DNA of 64,000 bases from Micromonospora aurantiaca ATCC 27029 (GTDB lineage: Bacteria; Actinomycetota; Actinomycetes; Mycobacteriales; Micromonosporaceae): the NCBI RefSeq assembly GCF_000145235.1, contig NC_014391.1:5278001-5342000 (forward strand). The letters run 5' to 3'. Both the position numbers and the translations under genes were made by a program. Shown here piece after piece: positions 16,092-23,540 of the stretch. Position 1 is the stretch's first letter; every line of letters begins with the position of its first letter. The notes below the pieces were generated by a model, which had not been told where the DNA came from, did not search any database, and worked only from the letters and a program-made list of their open reading frames with translations.

Positions 16092-17306
16092 TCACCCGGC
16101 AGTGGGGACGCCCAGGGGGTCGGCGAACAACGGGGAGAAGCCCAGTTCGGCGGCGCCGATCAAGGTGGCGTCGTAGCCGAGTGCGGACACGCGCAGGCGG
16201 GCCTTGTCGCGGGAGATGGGCAGCACGTTCGCGGCGATCCGGCTGCGGACGTGGCTGGCGCAGACCGGGAAGACCTCGCTGAGCGTGCCCCCGAAGATCA
16301 CCACGCCGGGGTTGAACAGGTTGATCACGTTCGCCACGCCGATGCCCAGCCAGTCACCGATGTGCCGCAGCGCGTCCCGGGCGGCCGGCTCTCCCTGAGC
16401 GGCGGCGGCGACCACCGCACGTACCGCCTCGCGCCCCTTCTCCTGCGCCGGGCGGCCCGCGACGTCGAGCAGCGCGCGCTCGCCGACCTCGGCCTCCAGG
16501 CACCCGCGCGAGCCGCAGCCGCACGGCCGCCCCTGGTACGGGTTCACGAGCATGTGCCCGACCTCGGAGGCGTACCCGCCGTCGCCGTCGAGCAGTTCGC
16601 CGCCCACGATGATCCCGCCGCCGACACCCACGTCACCGTGCAGGTAGACGAGGTTCTGGACGCCGACACCGGCACCGCGCTGATGCTCGGCCAGCGCTCC
16701 GAGGTGCGCCTCGTTGCCGACCAGGACGGGCAGGCCCAGATCGAGCCGCCGGGCCAGCTCGGCGCCGAACGCCTGGTCCACCCACCCCATGTCCGGTCCG
16801 AAGCGGACCATCCCGTCGCCCGGCCGGATCATGCCGCAGTAGGAGGCGCCCACGCCGACGCAGACCGATCCGGGTGGCGCGGCGTGGTGCAGGGCCCGCC
16901 CGAAGTCAGCGAGCACCGAGACAACGGAGTCGAGGTCGGCGCCGGCCCGTGGCCGTTCGGCCTCCAGCCGCGCCGCCACCACACCGCCGAGCCCGACGCG
17001 GGCGGCGACGAGCCGGTCCACGGCGATGTCGAAGGCGAGGACGTAGACGGTGTCGGAGGCGGGACGCACCACACGCGAGGGACGCCCGGCCCGCCCGCTG
17101 CCACCCGCCGTCACCTCGCGGACCAGGCCGGCCGCCGCCAGTTCCGCGGTGAGCGCCATGACCGTGCTGCGGTTGACGCCCATCCAGTCGGCCAGCTCGA
17201 CGCGCGTGACCGGGCCGGTCAGGTGGACGCGCCGCAGCAGCGCGCCGAGGTTGAGCCGGCGGCTGTCCCCCTGCGCGTGCCGGTCTGCTGCCAGACCTTT
17301 CAGCAT
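16092..17306 (-). CDS. ROK-family transcriptional regulator
   Basis: 404 residues from the ATG reading MLKGLAADRH; the longer open frame upstream is not needed. The N-terminal winged helix (about 15-75, with TRVELADWMGVNRSTVMALTAEL) is followed by a sugar-kinase-like ROK domain: GVGVGASYCGMI, VGNEAHLGALAEH, GDVGVGGGIIVGGELL, and the zinc-binding CGCGSRGCLE (about 266-275) after GHMLV. Such proteins repress sugar-uptake or catabolic genes and respond to a sugar or phosphosugar. No sugar genes adjoin it; instead its 5' side abuts the remnant of a sigma-factor gene, so its original neighbour may be lost. Confidence 0.85.
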   Translation of the reverse strand: MLKGLAADRHAQGDSRRLNLGALLRRVHLTGPVTRVELADWMGVNRSTVMALTAELAAAGLVREVTAGGSGRAGRPSRVVRPASDTVYVLAFDIAVDRLVAARVGLGGVVAARLEAERPRAGADLDSVVSVLADFGRALHHAAPPGSVCVGVGASYCGMIRPGDGMVRFGPDMGWVDQAFGAELARRLDLGLPVLVGNEAHLGALAEHQRGAGVGVQNLVYLHGDVGVGGGIIVGGELLDGDGGYASEVGHMLVNPYQGRPCGCGSRGCLEAEVGERALLDVAGRPAQEKGREAVRAVVAAAAQGEPAARDALRHIGDWLGIGVANVINLFNPGVVIFGGTLSEVFPVCASHVRSRIAANVLPISRDKARLRVSALGYDATLIGAAELGFSPLFADPLGVPTAG

Positions 17307-17422
17307 CGACAACTCCGTCGGATGGCGACTGGCTCGTGGCCCCAGGGTAGTTCCCGCACATCGACGGGTGCCAGCGCCCGCCGAAGGGACGGCCGTCTCA
17401 ACCATCCTGGGCCCGACCGGCG

Positions 17423-17740
17423 TTCCAGCAGGTCTCCTGGTGGCGCCGCCGGCGGGTGGCCGAGCGGCTGGACGCGACGCCGGCCGAGCGCGGCGGCGGC
17501 GACCACACCGACGAGACGGCGTTGCGGCTGAGCGTGGTGGGGGCGCTGCGGCGGCTCACCACGCGGCAGCGGGCCGTGGTGGTGCTGCGGCACTACGAGG
17601 ACTTGACCGAGGCGCAGGTGGCCGAGGTGCTGGGCTGCTCGGTGGGCACCGTGAAGCGGCACGGGCACGAAGCCGTACGCCGGCTCCGCAATCTGGTCCC
17701 CGAACTTCTGGAGCGGACTCCGGAGAGGAGCGAGCGGTGA
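17423..17740 (+). pseudogene. C-terminal remnant of a SigE-type sigma-70 factor
   Basis: The frame (open from 17351) reads FQQVSWWRRRRVAERLD, then LRRLTTRQRAVVVLRHYEDL and EAQVAEVLGCSVGTVKRH, i.e. the end of region 2 and a complete region 4 helix-turn-helix of an ECF factor of the SigE family. Region 2, which binds the -10 element and core polymerase, is missing: homology starts abruptly next to the 5' region of the ROK gene, and no start codon with ribosome site is evident. The downstream gene overlaps by GTGA, as in intact loci. I read it as a deletion scar. Confidence 0.75.
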
Positions 17741-17997
17741 GCGTACGGCTGCGGGAGGCGTTGCGGGAGGCGGCGGCCGGGGTGCCCGCGTACCCGGTGC
17801 ACGACCGGGCGGTGCGGACCGCGCGGCGCACGCGGTGGCGGACCGTCGCGGTGGTCACGGCGGTGCTGGCGCTGGTGGCGGCCGTGCCGCTGACGGTACG
17901 CGGGGACGGCCGGCCCGCCCCGGCGGGCTCGCGCGGGGCGGCGCTGCCGGACCGGCTCGGGCTGCCGCCGCAGGCGTCAGTGACGCGGGTGAAACGC
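17737..17997 (+). pseudogene. truncated membrane protein formerly downstream of the sigma factor
   Basis: Starts with GTG overlapping the sigma-factor stop and reads VSVRLREALREAAAGVPAYP, then a basic stretch and one transmembrane helix (TVAVVTAVLALVAAVPLTV, about 42-60), the layout of the membrane proteins co-encoded with SigE-type factors. It then breaks off after about 85 residues at the terminator hairpin of the opposite-strand USP gene; the extracytoplasmic domain is missing. The frame stays open into antisense sequence, which is not meaningful coding. Confidence 0.65.
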
Positions 17998-18031
17998 CAC
18001 GGGTGTCTCCCCGGCCGGGGAGACACCCGTG
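17998..18031. terminator. perfect 17+17 base hairpin terminator
   Basis: CACGGGTGTCTCCCCGG followed directly by its reverse complement. It lies 16 bases beyond the stop of the minus-strand USP gene and at the end of the truncated plus-strand frame, so it can act as a bidirectional terminator. No U-tract, as is usual at this GC. Confidence 0.75.
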
Positions 18032-18047
18032 AGGTCGGCGCGGAGGA

Positions 18048-18923
18048 CTACTCGGCTTCGCGGACCGGGCTCTGCGGCACCACCATCACCGGCCGGTGGG
18101 CGCGGTGCAGCGTGGCCATGGCGACGCTGCCGAGCAGGATCTTGCGGACCGCCGTGCGGCCGCGCGAACCGACGACGACCACGCTCGCCTTGCGCTCGGT
18201 GGCGACGACGGAGAGCGCGTCGGCCACCGCGCGGCCCGGGGCGCCGCCTCCGGCGCGGACGCGCACCGTGGTCACCGGCTGCCCGTCGACAGTCTCCGGC
18301 GCATCCCCCTCGTCGCCGTCGACGGCGACCAGGACGACCTCCCGCTCCAGGAAGAGGCGACGGGCGGCGGCGAGCGCGGCCTCGGATCCGGCCGAGGCGT
18401 CCCAGCCGACCACCACCGGCCCGGCGGCGAGCGCGTCGTACTCGTCGGTCAGCAGCGGGTGCGGCACGACCAGCACGGGACGCGGGCTGTAGTGCACGGC
18501 CATGTCGGAGACGCTGCCGAGCACCGCGCGGGCGCCGCCGAGGCCCCGCGAGCCGAGCAGCAGCACGTCGGCCTGCTTCTCGTCGGCAAGCTCGGCGAGC
18601 CGGAGCCCTTCGCCGCCGTAGCTGCGGCACACGAGCGGCTCGGCGTCCCAGCCGGCGGCCCGGCCCAGCATCACGCCGACCGCCGTCATCCGGTCGGCCT
18701 CCCGGCCGCCCTCGCGCTCGATCGCCTCCACGAACACGTTGATGTTGCGGGTGCCGGTCCAGAGCCGCTTGCGCAGTTCCTCGCTGGCGAACGGAGGCGT
18801 CCACAGATGCCCGATCCACGCGTGCGCGCCGGGAAACAGCAACGCGCCCACCTCGATGGCGGCGCTAGCGGCCGGAGACCCGTCGTAACCCACCACCACT
18901 TGCCTGCCGTGCTCGTCGCTCAC
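18048..18923 (-). CDS. universal stress protein, two USP domains
   Basis: 291 residues from the GTG reading VSDEHGRQVVVGYDGS; GAGAGG lies 9 bases upstream, whereas a TTG three codons earlier lacks one. Two tandem USP domains (about 8-150 and 160-285), each with the ATP-binding G-x2-G-x9-G-S pattern: GSRGLGGARAVLGS and GSRGRTAVRKILLGS. Such tandem UspA proteins in actinobacteria bind ATP and are induced by hypoxia or stress. Monocistronic, flanked by a strong terminator. Confidence 0.9.
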   Translation of the reverse strand: MSDEHGRQVVVGYDGSPAASAAIEVGALLFPGAHAWIGHLWTPPFASEELRKRLWTGTRNINVFVEAIEREGGREADRMTAVGVMLGRAAGWDAEPLVCRSYGGEGLRLAELADEKQADVLLLGSRGLGGARAVLGSVSDMAVHYSPRPVLVVPHPLLTDEYDALAAGPVVVGWDASAGSEAALAAARRLFLEREVVLVAVDGDEGDAPETVDGQPVTTVRVRAGGGAPGRAVADALSVVATERKASVVVVGSRGRTAVRKILLGSVAMATLHRAHRPVMVVPQSPVREAE

Positions 18924-19027
18924 CGCACCCAACCTCTCTCACCGACGACATCTCACAAGATCGTATCCGGGCCCGGACCGGATCCGAGCCGGATCATCCG
19001 CCACGGAATCATCGGTACGCTGGGCGG

Positions 19028-19486
19028 ATGAGCACCCCGGACCTGTCGTACCTCCTCGACCACACCAGCCACGTGTTGCGTACCCGGGTGGCGGCGGCGC
19101 TCGCCGAGATCGGGCTGACCGCACGGATGCACTGCGTGCTCGCGCACGCGCTGCCCGAGGAGCGTACGCAGATCCAGCTCGCCGAGATGGGCGACATGGA
19201 CAAGACGACGATGGTGGTGACGGTGGACGCGCTGGAGCAGGCCGGGCTGGCCGAGCGGCGTCCGTCGCGTACGGACCGGCGGGCGCGGATCATCGCGGTC
19301 ACCGAGGAGGGCGCCCGGGTGGCCGCGCGCAGCCAGGAGATCGTCGACCGGGTGCACGCCGAGGCGCTGGCGAGCCTGCCCGACGACGAGCGGAAGGTCT
19401 TCCTGCGCGCGCTGGAACGCCTGACCGCAGGCCACCTGGCCACGCCTGTGCAGAGCCCGAAGCCGGCCCGACGGGCCCGCCAATAG
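19028..19486 (+). CDS. MarR-family regulator of the adjacent efflux pump
   Basis: 152 residues. Winged helix with TQIQLAEMGDMDKTTMVVTVDALEQAGLAERRPSRTDRRAR (about 47-90), including the wing motif D-R-R-A-R. Located 74 bases upstream of the MFS transporter on the same strand, so it likely represses its own operon and releases DNA on binding a drug or metabolite exported by the pump. The C-terminal tail is basic and short. Confidence 0.9.
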   Translation: MSTPDLSYLLDHTSHVLRTRVAAALAEIGLTARMHCVLAHALPEERTQIQLAEMGDMDKTTMVVTVDALEQAGLAERRPSRTDRRARIIAVTEEGARVAARSQEIVDRVHAEALASLPDDERKVFLRALERLTAGHLATPVQSPKPARRARQ

Positions 19487-19529
19487 TCCCTCAATAGATT
19501 GTCTGTAACGGAACTATCCGCTACGGTCT

Positions 19530-19555
19530 CTCCTGTCGCACCTCTCGACAGGAGG
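19530..19555 (+). promoter_or_regulatory. hairpin masking the ribosome binding site of the MFS gene
   Basis: CTCCTGTCG (19530-19538) and CGACAGGAG (19546-19554) form a perfect 9-bp stem with a 7-base loop. The right arm contains the AGGAG of the Shine-Dalgarno sequence AGGAGG that precedes the ATG at 19561. In RNA it would occlude the site; in DNA it could equally be a MarR dyad. Seen directly; role inferred. Confidence 0.55.
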
Positions 19556-19560
19556 ACTCC

Positions 19561-20988
19561 ATGTCCGCTCCCCGCTCCCGGCGGCTCGCCCTCGGCGTGC
19601 TCGCCACCGGCGCCCTGATGACCATCCTCGACGGCAGCATCGTCACCGTGGCGATGCCGGCCATCCAGCGCGACCTGCGCTTCTCCCCGGCCGGCCTGAG
19701 CTGGGTGGTGAACGCGTACCTGATCGCGGTCGGCAGCCTGCTCCTGCTCGCCGGCCGGCTCGGCGACCTGATCGGGCGCCGGACGATGTTCCTCGGCGGC
19801 ACCGCGCTGTTCACCGCCGCCTCCGTGCTGGCCGGGGTGGCGGCGAACAGCGCCACGCTCGTCGCGGCCCGCTTCCTCCAGGGCGTCGGCAGCGCGGCGG
19901 CCACGGCGGTGAGCCTCGGCATCCTGGTCACGCTCTTCCCCGACGCCGCCGGGCGGGCGCGGGCGTTCGCCGTGTTCGCGTTCACCGGCGCCGCCGGCGC
20001 GGCGATCGGCCAGGTCGCCGGCGGCCTGCTCACCGACGCACTGGGCTGGCACTGGATCTTCCTGATCAACCTGCCGATCGGCCTGGCGACGATCGCGCTC
20101 GCGGTCCGTACGCTGCCCGCCGACCGGGGCCTGGGCCTGGCCGCCGGAGCCGACGTGGCGGGCGCGCTGCTGGTCACCGCCGGGCTCGTGCTGGGCATCT
20201 ACACGGTGGTCACGATCGAGCGGTACGGCGCGACGTCGGCGCACACGCTCGGCCTGGGCGCGCTCGCCGCCGCGCTGGTCGCCGGGTTCGTGCTCCGGCA
20301 GGCCACCGCGCGCCGCCCGCTCATGCCGCTGCGGCTGCTGCGCTCGCGCGGCGTCGCCGTGGCGAACGTGGTGCAGATCCTCACCGTGGCCGCGACGTTC
20401 GCGTTCCAGGTCCTCGTCACGCTCTACCTCCAGCAGGTGCTCGGCTACGACGCCACCCGCACCGGGCTGGCGCTGCTTCCGGCCGCTGTCGTCATCGGCG
20501 CGGTGTCGCTCGGCGTCTCGGCCCGGCTCAACGCCCGCTTCGGCGAGCGGGCCGTGCTGATCGCCGGGCTCGTGCTGCTCGCCGCCATGTTCGCGTTGCT
20601 GGCCCGGGTGCCGGTGGACGGCCGCTACCTGCCCGACGTGCTCCCGGTGATGCTGCTCGCCGGCGGGTTCGGGCTGGTGCTGCCGGCGCTCACCGCGCTC
20701 GGCATGTCCGCCGCCCGCGCCGAGGACGCCGGTCTCGCCTCCGGGCTGTTCAACACCACCCAGCAGCTCGGCATGGCGTTCGGCGTCGCGGTGCTGTCCA
20801 CGCTGGCCGCCGCCCGTACCGCCGACCGGGTCGCGCTCGGCGACGACAGAGCAACGGCCCTGACCAGCGGCTTCCACGCGGCGTTCGCGGTCGGCGCGGG
20901 GCTCGTGGTGGTCGCCGTCGTGCTCGCGTACGCGCTGCTGCGCCCCCGCACGGCCGAGCGGGCCGAGGCTCCGGCGCTCGTGGGGTGA
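19561..20988 (+). CDS. MFS drug exporter, DHA2 (EmrB/QacA) type
   Basis: 475 residues with about 14 hydrophobic helices. MTILDGSIVTVAMPAI in TM1 is the DHA2 motif D1 (conserved acidic residue), GRLGDLIGRRTMFL is motif A, and TGAAGAAIGQVAGGLL with GWHWIFLINLPIG is motif C, defining drug/proton antiporters. Gene order and the upstream MarR gene make substrate-induced expression likely. Substrate unknown. The stop overlaps nothing; the converging hydrolase ends 1 base later. Confidence 0.9.
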   Translation: MSAPRSRRLALGVLATGALMTILDGSIVTVAMPAIQRDLRFSPAGLSWVVNAYLIAVGSLLLLAGRLGDLIGRRTMFLGGTALFTAASVLAGVAANSATLVAARFLQGVGSAAATAVSLGILVTLFPDAAGRARAFAVFAFTGAAGAAIGQVAGGLLTDALGWHWIFLINLPIGLATIALAVRTLPADRGLGLAAGADVAGALLVTAGLVLGIYTVVTIERYGATSAHTLGLGALAAALVAGFVLRQATARRPLMPLRLLRSRGVAVANVVQILTVAATFAFQVLVTLYLQQVLGYDATRTGLALLPAAVVIGAVSLGVSARLNARFGERAVLIAGLVLLAAMFALLARVPVDGRYLPDVLPVMLLAGGFGLVLPALTALGMSAARAEDAGLASGLFNTTQQLGMAFGVAVLSTLAAARTADRVALGDDRATALTSGFHAAFAVGAGLVVVAVVLAYALLRPRTAERAEAPALVG

Positions 20989-20989
20989 G

Positions 20990-21787
20990 TCAGCCGGGGG
21001 CGCGCGCCGGATGGGTGAGGAACGGCAGCACCGCCGCCGGCAACGCCGGTGAGGCCACCACGTCGTAGTGGGTGAGCCCCGGCAGCACCGCGAGCCGGGA
21101 CGCGGGACGGTCGGCGCCGTCGCCGCCCGCGTCCCGGTGGCCGCCCCCGAGCAGGCCGAAGAACTCCGCCGCGTGACCGACCGGGATCGCGTCCGCGTCG
21201 GCGAAGACCAGCAGCACCGGCATCGGCAGCGCGGCCACCTCGGCGGACCAGTCGTAGTCGCGCCGCAGCAGGTCCCCGCTGCGGGCCCAGAGCAGGGGCC
21301 AGTCCTGCGGGCGGGGCGCGACCCGCGCGTACCGCTCGTACGGCGGGGTGCCGCGCATGCGTTCGGCGGCGCGCTCGTCGTGGGCGGACATCGCGGCCAG
21401 CGTCTCCGGGTACCAGCCGTGCCGCCGGAACGGCGTGGAGACGAGCACCAGGCGGCGGACCAGGGCGGGGTGCTGGATCGCGGTACGCAGGGCCACCCCG
21501 CCGCCGAGCGAGTAGCCGAGCACGTCGGCGCGCGGCAGGCCGAGGTGACGCAGCAGCCCGGCGACGTCGTCGGCCATCGACTCGTACCGCAGCGGCCGGT
21601 CCAGACCGCCGGTGCGGCCGTGGCCCCGCAGGTCGACGGCGATCAGCCGGCGGCGCGCGGCGAGCGCCTGCCGCACCGGCGCGAACGTCTCCGTCGACCC
21701 GTATCCGCCGTGCAGCAGGACCAGCGGCTTGCCGGTGCCGTGCTCCTCGTACCAGATCCGCAGCCCGCCGACGTCCGCATAGGTCAC
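20990..21787 (-). CDS. alpha/beta hydrolase
   Basis: 265 residues. LVLLHGGYGSTETF is the oxyanion HG loop, GYSLGGGVALR (about 91-101) the nucleophile elbow with Ser, DAIPVGH supplies a candidate acidic residue, and GLTHYD (about 243) the catalytic His. Substrate unknown; related proteins hydrolyse esters or lactones or act as haloperoxidase-like enzymes. Converges with the MFS gene and is followed upstream by the XRE-cupin regulator on the same strand. Confidence 0.85.
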   Translation of the reverse strand: MTYADVGGLRIWYEEHGTGKPLVLLHGGYGSTETFAPVRQALAARRRLIAVDLRGHGRTGGLDRPLRYESMADDVAGLLRHLGLPRADVLGYSLGGGVALRTAIQHPALVRRLVLVSTPFRRHGWYPETLAAMSAHDERAAERMRGTPPYERYARVAPRPQDWPLLWARSGDLLRRDYDWSAEVAALPMPVLLVFADADAIPVGHAAEFFGLLGGGHRDAGGDGADRPASRLAVLPGLTHYDVVASPALPAAVLPFLTHPARAPG

Positions 21788-21843
21788 CCGCCGATCGTCG
21801 CGCCCCCGGCGGCGTGGCGGGCGCGTTTACCGCCGCGGCGGTC

Positions 21844-22428
21844 TCAGCGGGACGCGCGGGGGCGGGCGCGCAGGTGGGCGCGTTCGCCCTGGCTGCCGAA
21901 GAGGCTGAGGAACTCCACCCCCTCGCTGTCGGCGCGGCCGAACCAGTGCGGTACGCGGGTGTCGAACTCGGCCGCCTCACCGGGTTCGAGCACCAGGTCG
22001 TGCTCGCCGAGCACGAGCCGCAGCCGCCCGTTGAGCACGTAGACCCACTCGTACCCCTCGTGGGTCTTCGGCTCGGGCTCGGACCGCCCGCCGGCCGGAA
22101 TGATCAGCTTGTACGCCTGGATGCCGCCCGCGCGGCGGGTGAGCGGCAGCATGGTCATCCCGTACGCGGCGACCGGCCGCAGGTGGACGCGCGGGTCGCC
22201 GGTGGGTGGGGCGCCGACCAGTTCGTCGAGCGTGACGCCGTGCGCGCGGGCCAGCGGGAGCAGCAGTTCCAGCGTGGGCTTGCGACCGCCGGACTCCAGC
22301 CGGGACAGCGTGCTCACCGAGATGCCGGTGGCGGCGGAGAGGTCGGTGAGGGTGGTCTCCCGCTCGCGGCGGAGCGCGCGCAGCCGGGGGCCGACCGCGT
22401 CGAGGGCCTGGTCGAGGTCGTCGTCCAT
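21844..22428 (-). CDS. XRE-family regulator with C-terminal cupin domain
   Basis: 194 residues. Helix-turn-helix at about 14-68 (TTLTDLSAATGISVSTLSRLE), then a cupin sensor domain (about 105-180) with KTHEGYEWVYVLNGRLRLVLG and a VPHWFG second motif whose His/Glu residues could bind metal or ligand. This architecture occurs in SutR/PuuR-like regulators. Divergent from a thioredoxin-reductase-like gene with an inverted repeat between them; it probably controls that gene. Confidence 0.9.
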   Translation of the reverse strand: MDDDLDQALDAVGPRLRALRRERETTLTDLSAATGISVSTLSRLESGGRKPTLELLLPLARAHGVTLDELVGAPPTGDPRVHLRPVAAYGMTMLPLTRRAGGIQAYKLIIPAGGRSEPEPKTHEGYEWVYVLNGRLRLVLGEHDLVLEPGEAAEFDTRVPHWFGRADSEGVEFLSLFGSQGERAHLRARPRASR

Positions 22429-22436
22429 GCCGGCCA

Positions 22437-22466
22437 GTTTGCCACATCAGCAACGGAGTTTGCAGT
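22437..22466. promoter_or_regulatory. candidate operator between XRE-cupin and oxidoreductase genes
   Basis: TTGC-CACATCA-GCAA (22439-22453) is an inverted repeat, and a further TTTGCAG half-site follows at about 22459. They lie in the 80-base divergent gap and form its only AT-richer patch, so a regulator site is likely. Short symmetry, moderate confidence. Confidence 0.45.
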
Positions 22467-22508
22467 TCTGCCGGGTCCGGCCGCAGTCTGGTCGCGGAGG
22501 TGGTCACG

Positions 22509-23465
22509 ATGACCGAGAACTACGAGGTACTGGTGATCGGCGGCGGCGCGGCCGGGCTCAACGGCGGGCTGATGCTGGCCCGGGCACGCCGCTCGGTGCT
22601 GGTGGTGGACGGAGGCGAGCCCCGCAACGCGCCCGCCGACGGCGTGCACGCGCTGCTGGGGCACGACGGCGTGCCGCCGGCCGAGCTGCTGGCGCGCGGC
22701 CGGGACGAGGTGCGCCGCTACGGCGGGCACCTGACCGAGGGCCGGGTCGAGACGGTGGACCGCGACGGCGACGGGTTCGCGGTGGCGCTCGCGGACGGCC
22801 GCCGGGTACGCGCCGGGCACGTGCTGGTCGCCACCGGCCTGGTCGACGAGCTGCCGGATGTGCCCGGCCTGCGCGAGCGCTGGGGGCGGGACGTGGTGCA
22901 CTGCCCGTACTGCCACGGCTGGGAGGTACGCGAGCGGCCGATCGGGGTGATCGGCAGCGGCCCGATGTCGGTGCACCAGACGCTGCTGTTCCGGCAGTGG
23001 AGCGACGACGTGGTCTACCTGCGGCACACGGCGCCACCGCTCACCGACGAGCAGGCCGAGCAGCTCGCCGCGCGCGGCGTGCCTGTGGTCGAGGGCGAGA
23101 TCGCGGCCGTCGAGACGGCCGGGGACCGGCTGACCGGGGTACGCCTGCGCGACGGCCGCACCGTCGACCGCGAGGTGCTCACAGTCGCGCCCCGGATGGT
23201 GGCGCGCGCCGGGTTCCTGGCCGGGCTGGGCCTGCGTCCGCAACCGCACCCCAGCGGGATGGGCGAGTACCTGCCGGCCGACGAGTCGGGGCGTACCGAT
23301 GTGCCTGGGGTGTGGGTCGCGGGCAACGTGACGAACCTGTCGGCGCAGGTCGGCGCCGCCGCGGCGGCGGGCGCCTGGACCGCGGCGATGATCAACGCGG
23401 ACCTGGTGCAGGCGGAGACCCAGCGGGCGGTCGAGGCGCACCGTGGCGCGCGGGCGGGTGGGTGA
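22509..23465 (+). CDS. NAD(P)/FAD-dependent oxidoreductase, thioredoxin-reductase-like
   Basis: 318 residues from an ATG with GGAGGT 7-9 bases upstream. FAD-binding VLVIGGGAAGLNGGL at the N-terminus, a second nucleotide motif GVIGSGPMS (about 148), a CPYCHGWE redox-type C-x-x-C (about 136-139) and a C-terminal VPGVWVAGNVTN. The second nucleotide site lacks the usual GxGxxG/A pattern, so NADPH use is uncertain. Family members include thioredoxin/bacillithiol-like reductases and dithiol oxidases of natural-product pathways. Divergent from its likely regulator. Confidence 0.85.
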   Translation: MTENYEVLVIGGGAAGLNGGLMLARARRSVLVVDGGEPRNAPADGVHALLGHDGVPPAELLARGRDEVRRYGGHLTEGRVETVDRDGDGFAVALADGRRVRAGHVLVATGLVDELPDVPGLRERWGRDVVHCPYCHGWEVRERPIGVIGSGPMSVHQTLLFRQWSDDVVYLRHTAPPLTDEQAEQLAARGVPVVEGEIAAVETAGDRLTGVRLRDGRTVDREVLTVAPRMVARAGFLAGLGLRPQPHPSGMGEYLPADESGRTDVPGVWVAGNVTNLSAQVGAAAAAGAWTAAMINADLVQAETQRAVEAHRGARAGG

Positions 23466-23540
23466 CCACGAATCACCCCTAACCTGACAATTCTTCCCCT
23501 AGGTTGAGTCGGAGAGGGCAGTCGGAACCTGGGGGGCGAT

